A DNA stretch of 64,000 nt from Parasphingorhabdus marina DSM 22363 (GTDB lineage Bacteria; Pseudomonadota; Alphaproteobacteria; Sphingomonadales; Sphingomonadaceae), in NCBI RefSeq assembly GCF_900128895.1, contig NZ_FSQW01000001.1:496001-560000 (forward strand), written 5' to 3'. The stretch's first letter is position 1. Every line of letters starts with the position of its first letter. Both the position numbers and the translations under genes were made by a program. Below, piece after piece: positions 7,996-18,209 of this stretch. Below the pieces are notes generated by a model that saw only the letters and a program-made list of their open reading frames with translations, had not been told where the DNA came from and ran no database searches.

Positions 7996-8652
7996 TCAGG
8001 CGGCGTCGCCCTCTTCCGCCTTCGGCTTGACCGCCCGGCGCTTGCGCACCGGCTTTTCGGCCGGCTCTTCTTCCACCGCTTCGGCGGCGTCAGAATCATC
8101 GCTGTCCACGGAAATTGCGGGCGGCAAGGCACTGGCGTCCAGTCCATTGGCTTCGCCATTGCCTTCCGACGCGTCACCATTGGCAGCCTTGCGCGGCCGG
8201 CGGCTGCGCACCGGTTTTTTCTCTTCGGCCGGTTCTTCGGAGGCTGTTACATCCTCTTTCTGGCCTTCCGGCTTGCGGTTATCGCGTTGCGAGCGACCAC
8301 GGGACTGACGGCGATCCTGATCGTCCTCATCTCCGGAATCCTTGCGATCCGCGTTGTTGCCGCGGGCTTCTTCGCGGGCGAGGCGCTGCTCTTCCCGGCG
8401 CGCCTGACTGTCCGCATTGACCCGGAAATAGTGGTCGGCAAACTGATGATAATATTCCGCGTTGACGCGGTCGCCATTGACCTGGGCGTCCTGGGCCATC
8501 TTCTTGTATTTGTCGAGCATCTGCGCCGCATTGCCACGCGCCCGGTTGTCGATCCGGTTTTCCCGGTCGATTCCGCCACCGCCCCGGTTGTTGTTGCGGT
8601 TATTGTTGTTGTTCCGGCCACGACGGCGGCCAGCCTGACGATTATTCATCAA
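7996..8652 (-). CDS. DUF4167 protein
   Basis: A 218-residue protein. The first 30 residues are Arg/Asn/Gly-rich (RRRGRNNNNNRNNNRGGGG), then the conserved ENRIDNRARGNAAQMLDKY, YKKMAQDAQVNGDRVNAEYYHQFADHYFRVNAD core of DUF4167, followed by a long charged, disordered tail with several RKRR-type clusters. The family is found in alphaproteobacteria and its role is unknown; the basic, low-complexity ends suggest nucleic-acid or membrane-surface contacts. Convergent with ygfZ, 19 bases apart. Confidence 0.9.
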   Translation of the reverse strand: MMNNRQAGRRRGRNNNNNRNNNRGGGGIDRENRIDNRARGNAAQMLDKYKKMAQDAQVNGDRVNAEYYHQFADHYFRVNADSQARREEQRLAREEARGNNADRKDSGDEDDQDRRQSRGRSQRDNRKPEGQKEDVTASEEPAEEKKPVRSRRPRKAANGDASEGNGEANGLDASALPPAISVDSDDSDAAEAVEEEPAEKPVRKRRAVKPKAEEGDAA

Positions 8653-8888
8653 ATCCTGGGTGTCCTTTTACCGTTAAAATACTCGGTCTTCCTGTTCCTG
8701 GTCCGCAACACGCGGATTCCCCGCTGCGGAACAGATGATCCGCAGCCACCCATGGAGAGACAAATTTTGCCGGACATCAGCAATATTATCAATATGGGAG
8801 CGGGCCAGAGATTTTGGGAATGTGCCAGAAATCATCTGGGCCTTCGCCATGCTTAGCCGCTTCAAAAGGCAATTCCAAGCAAATTTTG

Positions 8889-9734
8889 TCAGCCGGAGGC
8901 AAGTGTCAGTATCAGCAACCGGTCATTTCCACCCAGATCCTGGAGACATTCCGCCAAAAACCCATGTGATTCAGCGAGTTGGGAAAGCTTGTCTGCCTGA
9001 TCATAGCCAATTTCCAGCAATATGTGACCATCCGGGCCCAGCAGATTGCCAAGGCCAGGCAACAGAATCCGGTAATCATCCAGCCCTTCCGGCCCCGCAA
9101 ACAGTGCCTCATGCGGCTCAAATTCCTGAACTTCCGCCGACAGCTCCGCTGCGGTGGACACATAGGGCGGATTGGCGAGAATCAGGTCAAACGGTGCCGG
9201 CAACGGGTCCTGCCAGCCGGGTTCGGTCCAGTCGAGCAGCTGAAACTGCACCCGGTTCGACAGTCCCAGATGATCAGCGTTACTGTGCGCGACGCCCAGC
9301 GCCGCTGCGCTCGCGTCCACGCCCACACCCCGCGCATCCGGAAATTCCGACAGCGCAGACAGCAACAGCGCGCCGCTGCCGGTGCCCAGGTCCAGAATTT
9401 GCGCGGGCGGGCGCTGCGCACCGATGCGGACTGCCGCTTCGATGAGCAATTCGCTGTCGGGACGCGGGATAAGCACATCGCCGGATACGCGAAAAGACAG
9501 GCCCCAGAATTCCTTTTCCCCGATGATATGCGCCACCGGCTCTCGTGCGATCCGGCGTTCGAGCAGGGTGGCAAAACCGTCCGGTTCGGGGAGGCACGGA
9601 AGATCGAGCAGCAGCGCCTCCCGCGTGATGCCGAGGGCATGGGCCATGAGCAGTTCCGCATCGAGGCGCGGCGTGTCAGACAGGTCCTCCAGCGCCTGCG
9701 CTGCAGCGCGCAAACCGGACGCGGCGTCAGCCAT
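8889..9734 (-). CDS. prmC: Release factor glutamine methyltransferase PrmC (HemK)
   Basis: The 281-residue product methylates the Gln of the GGQ motif in release factors. It has an N-terminal helical domain, the SAM-binding motif DLGTGSG at 115-121 and the catalytic NPPY at 188-191. The start is set at 9734, where ATGGCTGA overlaps the end of prfA by 8 bases; this couples translation of the enzyme to its substrate. A frame upstream of this ATG exists but would lie deep inside prfA. Confidence 0.95.
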   Translation of the reverse strand: MADAASGLRAAAQALEDLSDTPRLDAELLMAHALGITREALLLDLPCLPEPDGFATLLERRIAREPVAHIIGEKEFWGLSFRVSGDVLIPRPDSELLIEAAVRIGAQRPPAQILDLGTGSGALLLSALSEFPDARGVGVDASAAALGVAHSNADHLGLSNRVQFQLLDWTEPGWQDPLPAPFDLILANPPYVSTAAELSAEVQEFEPHEALFAGPEGLDDYRILLPGLGNLLGPDGHILLEIGYDQADKLSQLAESHGFLAECLQDLGGNDRLLILTLASG

Positions 9735-10803
9735 CCAGATTGGCCAGTCGGCTGGCCTCATCCTCGGCAATCAGCGCGTCTATCAATTCGCCAAGGGCTC
9801 CGCCTTCGACAATTTCCGGCAGCTTGTGCAGCGTCAGGTTGATCCGGTGATCGGTTACCCGCCCTTGCGGATAATTATATGTGCGGATGCGTTCGGAACG
9901 ATCGCCGGATCCGACCATCGACTTGCGCGCTTCGGCTTCCTCGCCCGCGACCAGTTCGCGTTCGCGTTCGTACAGCCGCGCACCCAGAACCTTGAGCGCC
10001 TGCGCCTTGTTCTTGTGCTGGGACTTGCCGTCCTGACACTGGACGACCAGCCCGGTCGGCAGATGGGTGATGCGAATCGCACTGTCGGTCTTGTTGACAT
10101 GCTGCCCGCCGGCGCCGCTGGCGCGATAGGTATCGATGCGCAGATCCTCGGTGCGGATATCGATATCGACCTCTTCCGGTTCGGGCAGAATCGCCACTGT
10201 GGCGGCGGAGGTATGGATGCGGCCGCCGCTTTCGGTCTCCGGCACGCGCTGCACCCGGTGGACACCGGATTCGAACTTGAATTTTGCGAACACGCCCTTG
10301 CCGCTGATATTGGCAACCACTTCCTTGAACCCGCCGACTTCGGAAGAATTGGCCGAGATCATCTCGACTTTCCACCCCTGCAATTCGGCATAGCGCGTGT
10401 ACATGCGGTAGAGGTCACCGGCAAAAAGCGCCGCTTCGTCGCCGCCGGTTCCGGCGCGGATTTCGAGCATAGCCGGCCGGTCATCCGCCGAATCGCGCGG
10501 CAACAGTTTCAGCGCCAGCGCGCGCTCCGCTTCCTCCAGCGCCTTTTTCACGCCATCCACTTCATCCGCCGCCATCGCCTTCATTTCGGCATCGTCTCCG
10601 GCCAGCATCTCGTCCAGTCCGGCCTGTTCGTCACGCAGGCTCTGGACTGTCGCGGCGGCCGCAGCGACTGGCTCGATCTCGGCATATTCCTTGGAGATCT
10701 CGACAAACCGGTCCCCGTCCAGTTCGCCAGACGCCATCATCGCCTGCAATTCGGCAAAGCGCGCCTCGATCTGGGCAATCCGCTCAGGAGTGATGGTGGT
10801 CAT
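9727..10803 (-). CDS. prfA: Peptide chain release factor 1
   Basis: A 358-residue RF1 that ends translation at UAA and UAG. The stop-codon-reading PxT motif is PET at 188-190 and the peptidyl-hydrolysis motif GGQ is at 232-234, at nearly the same positions as in E. coli RF1. The gene follows hisS on the same strand with about 190 bases between them, filled by a palindromic repeat, and overlaps prmC at its 3' end. Confidence 0.97.
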   Translation of the reverse strand: MTTITPERIAQIEARFAELQAMMASGELDGDRFVEISKEYAEIEPVAAAAATVQSLRDEQAGLDEMLAGDDAEMKAMAADEVDGVKKALEEAERALALKLLPRDSADDRPAMLEIRAGTGGDEAALFAGDLYRMYTRYAELQGWKVEMISANSSEVGGFKEVVANISGKGVFAKFKFESGVHRVQRVPETESGGRIHTSAATVAILPEPEEVDIDIRTEDLRIDTYRASGAGGQHVNKTDSAIRITHLPTGLVVQCQDGKSQHKNKAQALKVLGARLYERERELVAGEEAEARKSMVGSGDRSERIRTYNYPQGRVTDHRINLTLHKLPEIVEGGALGELIDALIAEDEASRLANLDG

Positions 10804-10821
10804 CGAACCTTACCCGCCGCC

Positions 10822-10975
10822 GTCATTCCCGCGCAAGCGGGGATCCATTTCCGGTGACTCACGCGAAGACGCGAAGGCACGAAGAAGTTATGCTCAGTCT
10901 TGGCATCTTCGCGTCTTCGCGTGAATCCTCTGGCGGCAAGCGGAGGAAATGGATTCCCGCTTGCGCGGGAATGAC
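10822..10975. repeat. Nested palindromic intergenic repeat (modules A inside B)
   Basis: The outer arms, GTCATTCCCGCGCAAGCGGG onward at 10822-10852 and its complement at 10945-10975, agree at 30 of 31 positions. Within them, TCACGCGAAGACGCGAAG (10859-10876) is perfectly complemented at 10907-10924. The element fills the hisS-prfA gap and could fold into one long hairpin in either transcript. The same two modules occur side by side at 32.3 kb. It resembles REP/MITE-like intergenic repeats of proteobacteria. Confidence 0.9.
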
Positions 10976-10993
10976 AATCGAGAGAGGAGGCCG

Positions 10994-12325
10994 TCACTCA
11001 CTCTCTCCCAGTTTCGCCACATCCTGTTCGAGCGCTTCAATGTCCGAACCCAGTGCGCCGAGATCTTCGGAAAAACGCAGATCCCACATGTTTTCGATCA
11101 CTTCGGCGATATCCAGCGCGGATTGCTCCCCGGTCGCCAGATTCTTGAACTGCACCTTGCCCGAAGCCAGCTCGTCTTCGCCGATGATGACCACAGCCAG
11201 CGCCCCGGCCTGATTAGCCCGGGTCATGCGCTTCCTGAACTTTCCGCTGCCGAAAATTTCCGCGGAAAACTGGGCGCCGCGCAACTCGCTGGCAACCGAA
11301 AGCGCCTTTGTCATGGCCTCATCGCCCATTGGCAGAACTGCCAGCTCCGGCCGGTCCGGCTCGACGCCTTCAACCAGCATGGCCAGCCGCTCGATCCCCG
11401 CGGCCCATCCGACGGCCGGCATCGCATTGCCGCCCAGCGCCTCGATCAGACCGTCATAGCGGCCACCGGCCAGCACCGTCCCCTGCGCGCCCAGCCGGTC
11501 GGTGACAAATTCAAATGCGGTATGGCGATAATAGTCGAGCCCGCGCACCAGCCGGCTGTTGCGTTCCCATTTCACCCCGCAAGCATCGAGGCCTTCGGTG
11601 ACTTGCGCAAAAAACTCTTTCGCCTCGCCCGACAGATAAGCATCGATATCCGGCGCGCTGTCAGCAATCGGTCGGTCCTGGCGTTCCTTGCTGTCGAGAA
11701 TGCGCAGAGGATTGCGTTCGAGCCGGTCCCGGCTGTCTTCGGAAAGCTCTTTTTCGTGCGCCCGGAAATGCTCGACCAGCGCATCACGCCAGGCGTCCCG
11801 GCTTTCGGCATCGCCAAGCGTATTGAGTTGCAAAGTCACGCCATCATCTATGCCCAGCTGCCGGAGCAGCTGATCGGCAAAGCAGAGCAGTTCGACATCC
11901 GCAGAGGCTTCCCCTGCCCCGATAATCTCGGCATCGAGCTGGTGAAACTGGCGGTATCGCCCCTTTTGCGGGCGTTCGTAACGGAACAGCGGACCGTGGG
12001 TCGACAATTTCAGCGGGACATGTTGCTGCCAGCCATTGGTCAGAAACGCGCGCGAAAGACCGGCGGTAAATTCCGGGCGCAGGGTCAGGCTGTCCCCGCC
12101 GCGATCCTCGAAACTGTACATCTCCTTCGACACCACATCTGTGGTCTCGCCGAGCGATCGGGCGAACACCGCCGTCGGTTCGAAAACCGGCATTTCCACG
12201 CCCTTGAATCCATAAAGCCGCCGCACGCGTTCGAACGTGTCGACAACATGGCGAAACCGTTCCTGGTCCTCGCCAAATATGTCCTGGGTGCCGCGCACCG
12301 GCTGCGGGGTTTGCACTTTTGCCAT
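10994..12325 (-). CDS. hisS: Histidyl-tRNA synthetase
   Basis: A 443-residue class II synthetase that charges tRNA-His. It opens with the family-typical [12 protein letters not shown], has the motif 2 region [19 protein letters not shown], the histidine-specific [15 protein letters not shown], motif 3 region [14 protein letters not shown], and a C-terminal anticodon-binding domain. It is the first gene of the hisS-prfA-prmC row on the minus strand. Confidence 0.96.
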   Translation of the reverse strand: MAKVQTPQPVRGTQDIFGEDQERFRHVVDTFERVRRLYGFKGVEMPVFEPTAVFARSLGETTDVVSKEMYSFEDRGGDSLTLRPEFTAGLSRAFLTNGWQQHVPLKLSTHGPLFRYERPQKGRYRQFHQLDAEIIGAGEASADVELLCFADQLLRQLGIDDGVTLQLNTLGDAESRDAWRDALVEHFRAHEKELSEDSRDRLERNPLRILDSKERQDRPIADSAPDIDAYLSGEAKEFFAQVTEGLDACGVKWERNSRLVRGLDYYRHTAFEFVTDRLGAQGTVLAGGRYDGLIEALGGNAMPAVGWAAGIERLAMLVEGVEPDRPELAVLPMGDEAMTKALSVASELRGAQFSAEIFGSGKFRKRMTRANQAGALAVVIIGEDELASGKVQFKNLATGEQSALDIAEVIENMWDLRFSEDLGALGSDIEALEQDVAKLGESE

Positions 12326-12483
12326 AATATCCTTTGTCCTTCGGGCGCTTTAGCGGCTGAATGCCAAAAGCGGAAGTGGGCTTATTTTGTCGCATCGCTC
12401 TGGACGCAGCGGGGAAAAACCGCCATTCACGAGAGCGGCTTACCTATCCGGGGAGCCGCATGTTATCAGGGGATTGTCTGCAA

Positions 12484-14454
12484 ATGCGCGTGATCGCACC
12501 ACTGGGCCTTGCCGCGGGCCTGCTCTTTCTGTCTTCCATATCCAGCCCTGATGCGGTCCATGCCGAACCGGCGATGCCGGACAATCTCAGCAAACCGGTC
12601 TGGGCTGCCCCGGATTCGACGATCCCGGCGCCACAGGATGTGCCCTATCCCGGTACGATGCGCCTGAGTGTCGACGCAACCGACAACAAACAGGGCATAT
12701 TCCGCGTCGAACAGGTGATTCCTGTTGCAAAAGCGGGGCGGCTGACATTGCTTTATCCGGAATGGCTGCCCGGAAACCACGCGCCACGCGGGGAAATTGA
12801 AAAACTGGCCGGGCTCGAATTCGCGGCAAACGGGCAAACGCTTGAGTGGATTCGCGATGATGTCGATGTCTATGCCTTTCATGTAACCGTGCCGGAGGGC
12901 GTGTCGGAAATCACCGCCCGGTTCCAGTTTGTCTCTGCTACCAGCCCGAGCCATGGCCGGATCGTCATGGCGCCCTCGATGCTGAACCTGCGCTGGCATC
13001 AGGTCTCGCTCTATCCTGCTGGTCATTATGTCCGCCAGATTGCGGTGGAGGCGCGCGCCAAATATCCGGACGGGTGGCAAGCGGCCAGCGCCATGCGGCC
13101 CAATGGTGAAAAGGAAGACGGATATGTCGTCTACCGCAAGACCGACTATGACACGCTGATTGACAGCCCGGTTTTTGCGGGCGCGCATTTCCGCACGTTC
13201 CGGCTGACCCGGCGGACGCATCTCAATGTCGTGGCGGATGCGGGCAAGTTCCTGCGGGTCAAGCGATCCCATCTCGCCGCCCATACAAAACTGGTCCGTG
13301 AGGCGCAGGCGCTGTTCGGCAGCCGCCCCTTCGACCGCTATGATTTCCTGCTGGCTTTGACCGAGGAAATGGGCGGCATCGGGATCGAACATCACCGGTC
13401 GTCCGAAAATGCGGTGAACCGCGAATATTTCACCGAATGGGACAAGGGACCGGGACGCCGCAACCTGCTGCCGCATGAGGTCGTTCACAGCTGGAATGGC
13501 AAATTCCGGCGGCCCGCCGCCATGTGGACACCCGATTTCCGGCAACCCATGCGGGACAGCCTGCTCTGGGTCTATGAAGGCCAGACCCAGTTCTGGGGCT
13601 ATGTGCTCGGCGCGCGGTCGGGCATGTATTCGAAACAGGACACGCTCGATGCCTTTGCCGCGATTGCCGCCAATATGGACCGGCGGGTCGGCCGCGAATG
13701 GCGCCCGCTGATCGATACCACTCATGATCCGATCATCGCCGCCCGGAAGCCCAAACCCTGGTCCAGCTGGCAGCGGTCGGAGGACTATTATAACGAGGGC
13801 CTGCTGATCTGGCTGGAGGCGGACGGCATTATTCGCCGTGAATCGGACGGCACAAAATCTCTCGACGATTTCGCACGGCAGTTTTTCAAGGGCCGCAATG
13901 GCGATTATGGCGTTGTCACCTATACCGAAGCGGACGTGATCGCCGCGCTGCAGGAGGTTCAACCCTGGGACTGGGAAAGCTTTGTTCGCGAGCGGGTTTA
14001 CGCGGTGAGCAACGAGGCGCCCAAGGAAGGGCTGACACTCGGTGGCTATCAGCTGGTCTATACCGACCAGCAGACGCCCTATATTGCGGCCAATGACAAG
14101 CGCCGCAAACAGATGGATCTCAGCCACTCGATCGGACTGGTTGTCAGCAACAAGGGCGTCGTCACGTCGGTGATCTGGAACAGCCCGGCCTTTCGCGCGG
14201 GACTCAAGGCGGGACTGAGCATATCCGCCGTCAACGGCAAGGCCTACAGTGCCGAGGCGCTGCGCCTCGCGGTCGAGGAAAACCGCGACAAACCGGGCCC
14301 GATCGAGATATTTGCGAAATATGATGACCAGTACAGCAATTTTCTGGTCGATTATTCCGGAGGGCTTCGCTATCCGCATCTGCAAAAAATACCGGGACAG
14401 GATGACAGGACTGAAGGGGGAATAGACCGGCTGCTCAAGCCAAAAACCAGATAA
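12484..14454 (+). CDS. M61-family metallopeptidase with PDZ domain, secreted
   Basis: From the start at 12484 the protein has 656 residues with a signal peptide (MRVIAPLGLAAGLLFLSSI.. cut near AVHA). The zinc motif HEVVH is at 331-335, preceded by GGIGIEHHRSSEN, which is typical of M61 (glycyl aminopeptidase) enzymes. A PDZ-like part near residues 540-610 contains VVTSVIWNSPAFRAGLKAG. It would trim peptides in the periplasm. AGGGGA lies 10 bases before this ATG; an earlier ATG at 12460 is less likely. Followed 14 bases later by ppa. Confidence 0.9.
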   Translation: MRVIAPLGLAAGLLFLSSISSPDAVHAEPAMPDNLSKPVWAAPDSTIPAPQDVPYPGTMRLSVDATDNKQGIFRVEQVIPVAKAGRLTLLYPEWLPGNHAPRGEIEKLAGLEFAANGQTLEWIRDDVDVYAFHVTVPEGVSEITARFQFVSATSPSHGRIVMAPSMLNLRWHQVSLYPAGHYVRQIAVEARAKYPDGWQAASAMRPNGEKEDGYVVYRKTDYDTLIDSPVFAGAHFRTFRLTRRTHLNVVADAGKFLRVKRSHLAAHTKLVREAQALFGSRPFDRYDFLLALTEEMGGIGIEHHRSSENAVNREYFTEWDKGPGRRNLLPHEVVHSWNGKFRRPAAMWTPDFRQPMRDSLLWVYEGQTQFWGYVLGARSGMYSKQDTLDAFAAIAANMDRRVGREWRPLIDTTHDPIIAARKPKPWSSWQRSEDYYNEGLLIWLEADGIIRRESDGTKSLDDFARQFFKGRNGDYGVVTYTEADVIAALQEVQPWDWESFVRERVYAVSNEAPKEGLTLGGYQLVYTDQQTPYIAANDKRRKQMDLSHSIGLVVSNKGVVTSVIWNSPAFRAGLKAGLSISAVNGKAYSAEALRLAVEENRDKPGPIEIFAKYDDQYSNFLVDYSGGLRYPHLQKIPGQDDRTEGGIDRLLKPKTR

Positions 14455-14468
14455 GGACAGGTTCAACC

Positions 14469-15002
14469 ATGGACATCAGCAAGATTGCTATTGGCGATAA
14501 TCCGCCGGAAAGCCTCAACGTCATCATCGAGGTCCCGGTCGGCGGGGAACCGGTAAAATATGAATTTGACAAGGACAGCGGCGCGCTGTTCGTCGACCGC
14601 ATCCTGCACACGCCGATGCGCTATCCCGCCAATTATGGCTTCGTGCCCCACACCCTGTCCCCCGACGGTGATCCACTGGATGCGCTGGTCGTCGCTCGCT
14701 CGCCGTTCATGCCAGGCTGTGTCGTCCGCTGCCGGCCGATCGCGGTATTGAACCTCGAGGATGAGCATGGCGGCGACGAAAAGCTGCTCTGCGTCCCGAT
14801 TGATGCGACCTTTCCCTATTACCGGAAAATCGGCGAGGGCAATGACCTGCCCGAAATCGTGATGCAGCAGATCGAGCATTTCTTCACCCATTACAAGGAT
14901 CTCGAGGCGGAAAAATGGGTGCGGGTCGGCAAATGGGGTGATGCCGAAGAGGCCCGGCAGGTGATATTGGACGCCATCGAACTGGCTCGTTCGAAGGAAT
15001 AG
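14469..15002 (+). CDS. ppa: Inorganic pyrophosphatase, family I
   Basis: A 177-residue soluble pyrophosphatase that hydrolyses PPi to phosphate and pulls biosynthetic reactions forward. The family signature DGDPLDALVV, the metal-binding aspartates around it, and the flanking YPANYGFVPHT segment are intact. Length equals the usual bacterial hexameric type. SD AGGACAGG precedes the ATG. It follows the M61 gene closely and may share its transcript. Confidence 0.97.
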   Translation: MDISKIAIGDNPPESLNVIIEVPVGGEPVKYEFDKDSGALFVDRILHTPMRYPANYGFVPHTLSPDGDPLDALVVARSPFMPGCVVRCRPIAVLNLEDEHGGDEKLLCVPIDATFPYYRKIGEGNDLPEIVMQQIEHFFTHYKDLEAEKWVRVGKWGDAEEARQVILDAIELARSKE

Positions 15003-15041
15003 CCACCCGCCTTGCCAGGGCGAAAGGAGCGGAGCCAGGCC

Positions 15042-15563
15042 ATGGCCGAAGAATGGATCATCCGGCGTGCGAGCGAAGAGGACGCCCCCCTTCTCCCCGA
15101 TATCGAAATATCGGCTGGTGCCGCCTTTCGCACGCAACAGGACCTCGAATGGGTGGCGGATGACGAGGTCTGGTCGGCAGAAGAACATCTCGACTGGATG
15201 GAAAAGGGGCTGGTCTGGGTAGCGGCGGAAAGCCGCAACCGGCCGGTGGCGTTCCTGATCACGGAAGTTTTCGGAGATACGCTGCATGTCTGGGAAGTGT
15301 CGGTCCACCATGCCGAGCAGGGGCACGGGCTCGGACGGCGACTGATGGAAGTGGCGGAAGCCCATGCCCGGGAAGCCGGCTTGCGGGACCTCACGCTCAC
15401 CACATTTCGCGACGTCGTGTTCAACGAACAATTTTATCACAGGCTCGGCTATCAGACGCTCCATGCGGACGAAATTTCGCCGCGATTGCAGCAGGTGCTG
15501 GAGCGGGAGGCTGCGGAAGGGTTGCCGATCGACCGGCGCTGCGCGATGCGCAAACGACTCTGA
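15042..15563 (+). CDS. GNAT-family N-acetyltransferase
   Basis: 173 residues from the ATG at 15042. The sequence IIRRASEEDAPLLPDIE is a typical GNAT opening, VWEVSVHHAEQGHGLGRRLM holds the acetyl-CoA-binding Q-x-x-G-x-G loop, and AREAGLRDLTLTTF followed by FYHRLGYQ completes the fold. The substrate is unknown. The start gives an SD-like GGAG 8 bases upstream. It ends 18 bases from the convergent serine hydrolase gene. Confidence 0.88.
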   Translation: MAEEWIIRRASEEDAPLLPDIEISAGAAFRTQQDLEWVADDEVWSAEEHLDWMEKGLVWVAAESRNRPVAFLITEVFGDTLHVWEVSVHHAEQGHGLGRRLMEVAEAHAREAGLRDLTLTTFRDVVFNEQFYHRLGYQTLHADEISPRLQQVLEREAAEGLPIDRRCAMRKRL

Positions 15564-15581
15564 CGGCGCGCTTTCCCGGTC

Positions 15582-16703
15582 TCAGTCTTCGCCGACAAAC
15601 AGTTCGAGAAATCTGGCGGCGACCGGGCTGCCTTCAACAGCCGCACCGGTCAGCGGATTGCTCCACCAGAGATTTTCATTATTGGCCAGAACAATCAGCG
15701 ACAACCGCTTCCCTGGAACCTTCAGATAGATGGCGGAATAGCGCTCGGGCTCCCAACCCGAATGCCAGACCAGACGGTGACCGTTCCAGTCTTGCACAAA
15801 CCAGCCCCAGCGATAATCGCCCTTCGCAGGCGGCAGAGCGCCCTTGGTGATCCGGTTCGTCCAGGCTTCCGGCAACAGGTCTCCGCGATCCAGCGCCATG
15901 TCAAATTGCGCGACATGGCGCGCACTCGCGATAATGCCGGCGGCGGCGCGCAGGTCGTCATCGGCAAAAGAGGCCTTTTCATCGGACCCGTCCTCGCGAA
16001 CCGTAAAGGGCGGGGCGAGCAGGCGCAGCGCGGAGCCGCCTTCGGGATCCTGCCAGCCCAGCGCGACATCGCTCATGCCCGCCGGCGTCAGGACATTGTC
16101 GCGCAGGATATCGCGCAGTGCCCTGCCGCCACCGGCCGTAATCGCGCGGTCTATCCGCGCATAGGCCATCGGGTTGTAGACAAAATTGCCATCCGGATCC
16201 CCATTGGCGCGCATGTTGAGAATCTCGCTCAGCCGCGGTGCGGGGTCACAGCGAACCGATGCGATCGGGGTACTGTCGCTGTCGACACCTCCGCCGCCAA
16301 AGGGAATTCCCGAACCGGCGAACCAGGCGCAAAAACCTTCCCATCCCGCATGAGCCGACAAAGGCAGGTCCCGCGACACGCGGTCCGCAAGCGATTCCCG
16401 GATGATCGCGGTGGCGGCGATCGGTTTGGTGACCGACGCAATGCTGAACGTGGTATCCATGGTCGCCGGAATATCGCCCTCGTCATCAGAGGTGCCGAGC
16501 GCCTGTTCCCAGCGGATTTTGCCGTCTTTCACAATGACAGCGGTGAGCGCCCGAATGGACTTTTCCTTGCGGAAATCTGCCAGAAATTGACCAAAGGTTT
16601 CTAACTGGTCGATGACTTTCTCCTCCGCCGCAAGGGCCGGCGCGCTGGCCGATGCGAAGAGGAGAAGCACCGCCAGCAGGGCAGGGCGCTTTGCCGGTGA
16701 CAT
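15582..16703 (-). CDS. Serine hydrolase of the beta-lactamase / class C family, secreted
   Basis: With the start at 16703 the product is 373 residues with a clear signal peptide (SPAKRPALLAVLLLFASASA, cut after ALA). The acylation motif SVTK is at residues 90-93; a later HSGWEPERY probably corresponds to the third active-site element. Family members include esterases, D-aminopeptidases and penicillin-binding-protein-like enzymes, so beta-lactamase activity should not be assumed. An upstream in-frame ATG at 16781 would place 26 polar residues before the signal peptide and is rejected. Confidence 0.85.
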   Translation of the reverse strand: MSPAKRPALLAVLLLFASASAPALAAEEKVIDQLETFGQFLADFRKEKSIRALTAVIVKDGKIRWEQALGTSDDEGDIPATMDTTFSIASVTKPIAATAIIRESLADRVSRDLPLSAHAGWEGFCAWFAGSGIPFGGGGVDSDSTPIASVRCDPAPRLSEILNMRANGDPDGNFVYNPMAYARIDRAITAGGGRALRDILRDNVLTPAGMSDVALGWQDPEGGSALRLLAPPFTVREDGSDEKASFADDDLRAAAGIIASARHVAQFDMALDRGDLLPEAWTNRITKGALPPAKGDYRWGWFVQDWNGHRLVWHSGWEPERYSAIYLKVPGKRLSLIVLANNENLWWSNPLTGAAVEGSPVAARFLELFVGED

Positions 16704-16880
16704 GATATAATCTCCTCCATGCTGGCAGCGATCTGTGCCGTGAACGGGAAACCAGCATTGCAGAGCGGTGTATATAGGCAAGAATTATCTCAAATCGGGG
16801 TGGAAATAGGTATCTGACTGTGCTTTAGCCGTCGCAAAGAGACTCACTTCAAACCCAATGAAAGGCTGCGCCTCTCTCTC

Positions 16881-18080
16881 ATGAACATCCATGAATATCA
16901 GGGCAAGGATCTGCTTGCCAAACACGGCATTGCCGTACCCGCCGGCCATGCCGCTCTCTCCGTGGAAGAGGCGGTCGCCGCCGCCGAAAAACTCCCCGGA
17001 CCGCTTTACGTAGTGAAAGCCCAGATTCATGCTGGCGGCCGCGGCAAGGGAAAATTCGCCGAGCTCGGCCCGGACGCCAAGGGCGGTGTGCGTCTCGCCC
17101 AGTCGGTCGAGGAAGTCCGCGCCAATGCGGAAGAAATGCTCGGCAATACGCTGGTCACGATCCAGACCGGTGATGCCGGCAAGCAGGTCAACCGGCTCTA
17201 TGTCACCGACGGCGTCGACATCGACAAGGAATTCTATCTCTCCATGCTGGTCGACCGCGCGTCGGGCCGCGTGGCGATGGTCGTGTCGACCGAAGGCGGC
17301 ATGGATATCGAGGAAGTCGCCCACAGCGCGCCGGAAAAGATCCGCACGATCACGATCGACCCGGCCCAGGGCTTCATGCCGCACCATGGACGCTCGGTCG
17401 CCTTCGCCCTGCAGCTGACCGGTGATCTCAACAAGCAGGCCCAGAAGCTCGGCAAGAAATTGTACGAGGCTTTCATGGCGATGGATTGCGAAATGCTCGA
17501 AATCAATCCGCTGGTTGTCACCAAAGATGAGCAACTGCTGGTGCTCGACACCAAGATGAGCTTTGACGGCAATGCGCTGATGCGTCACCCGGACCTCGCC
17601 GCCCTGCGCGACGAAACCGAAGAAGATCCGGCCGAAGTCGAAGCCAGCAAGCATGATCTCGCCTATATCAAGCTGGACGGCAATATCGGCTGTATGGTCA
17701 ACGGTGCCGGCCTCGCCATGGCGACGATGGACATCATCAAGCTCAATGGCGCCTTCCCGGCCAACTTCCTGGATGTCGGCGGTGGCGCGACAACGGAAAA
17801 AGTCACGGCTGCTTTCAAGATCATCCTGGCGGATGACGCGGTCGAAGGCATTTTGGTGAATATCTTTGGCGGAATCATGAAATGTGACGTGATTGCCGAG
17901 GGCATTGTGATTGCTGCGAAGGAAGTTGAACTCGACGTTCCGCTGGTCGTCCGGCTGGAAGGCACGAATGTCGCGAAGGGCAAGGAAATCCTCGCCAATA
18001 GCGGCCTGCCGATCGTTCCCGCCGATGATCTGGGTGACGCCGCACGCAAGATCGTGGCGCAGGTGAAAGAGGCGGCATAG
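16881..18080 (+). CDS. sucC: Succinyl-CoA ligase beta subunit
   Basis: 399 residues. The product forms succinate, CoA and ATP from succinyl-CoA in the TCA cycle, as a complex with SucD. It begins [16 protein letters not shown], has the ATP-grasp loop AGGRGKGKF and the C-terminal [16 protein letters not shown] nucleotide-binding segment. sucD is not next to it: the following genes are etfB and etfA. This separation would need sucD elsewhere in the genome. Confidence 0.97.
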   Translation: MNIHEYQGKDLLAKHGIAVPAGHAALSVEEAVAAAEKLPGPLYVVKAQIHAGGRGKGKFAELGPDAKGGVRLAQSVEEVRANAEEMLGNTLVTIQTGDAGKQVNRLYVTDGVDIDKEFYLSMLVDRASGRVAMVVSTEGGMDIEEVAHSAPEKIRTITIDPAQGFMPHHGRSVAFALQLTGDLNKQAQKLGKKLYEAFMAMDCEMLEINPLVVTKDEQLLVLDTKMSFDGNALMRHPDLAALRDETEEDPAEVEASKHDLAYIKLDGNIGCMVNGAGLAMATMDIIKLNGAFPANFLDVGGGATTEKVTAAFKIILADDAVEGILVNIFGGIMKCDVIAEGIVIAAKEVELDVPLVVRLEGTNVAKGKEILANSGLPIVPADDLGDAARKIVAQVKEAA

Positions 18081-18152
18081 TTTTACCGTCACTCCAGCGA
18101 ATGCTGGCATGACACTATCAAGATCAATAATGCTGCACCGCAGCACAAAATA

Positions 18153-18181
18153 TTGACGTTTACGTTAGCGTAAGCTAACAG
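18153..18181 (+). promoter_or_regulatory. etfBA promoter with palindromic operator in the spacer
   Basis: TTGACG (18153-18158) is a good -35, and TAACAG (18176-18181) a weak -10, 17 bases apart. The spacer is filled by two overlapping inverted repeats: TTACG-TTAG-CGTAA (18160-18173) and GTTAGC-GTAA-GCTAAC (18164-18179). Placement between -35 and -10 is characteristic of MerR-family regulators. The TTTACGTTAGCGTAAG core resembles operators reported for LiuR, the MerR-type regulator of branched-chain amino acid breakdown. The assignment to LiuR is inference. Confidence 0.5.
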
Positions 18182-18209
18182 GATTGAGAATCAAAAAAAG
18201 GAAACAGCA

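Noticed and set aside
12466-14466. A 666-codon frame opposite the M61 peptidase
   Set aside because: It is a shadow of a well-supported gene with a zinc motif and signal peptide on the other strand. The same holds for long frames opposite sucC (16785-18146), DUF885 (35688-37208) and acs (37528-39534).
18089-18112. CCAGCGAATGCTGG hairpin after sucC as a terminator
   Set aside because: The stem is only 5 bp and no T-run follows; it looks like a fragment of a GTCAT-type intergenic repeat.
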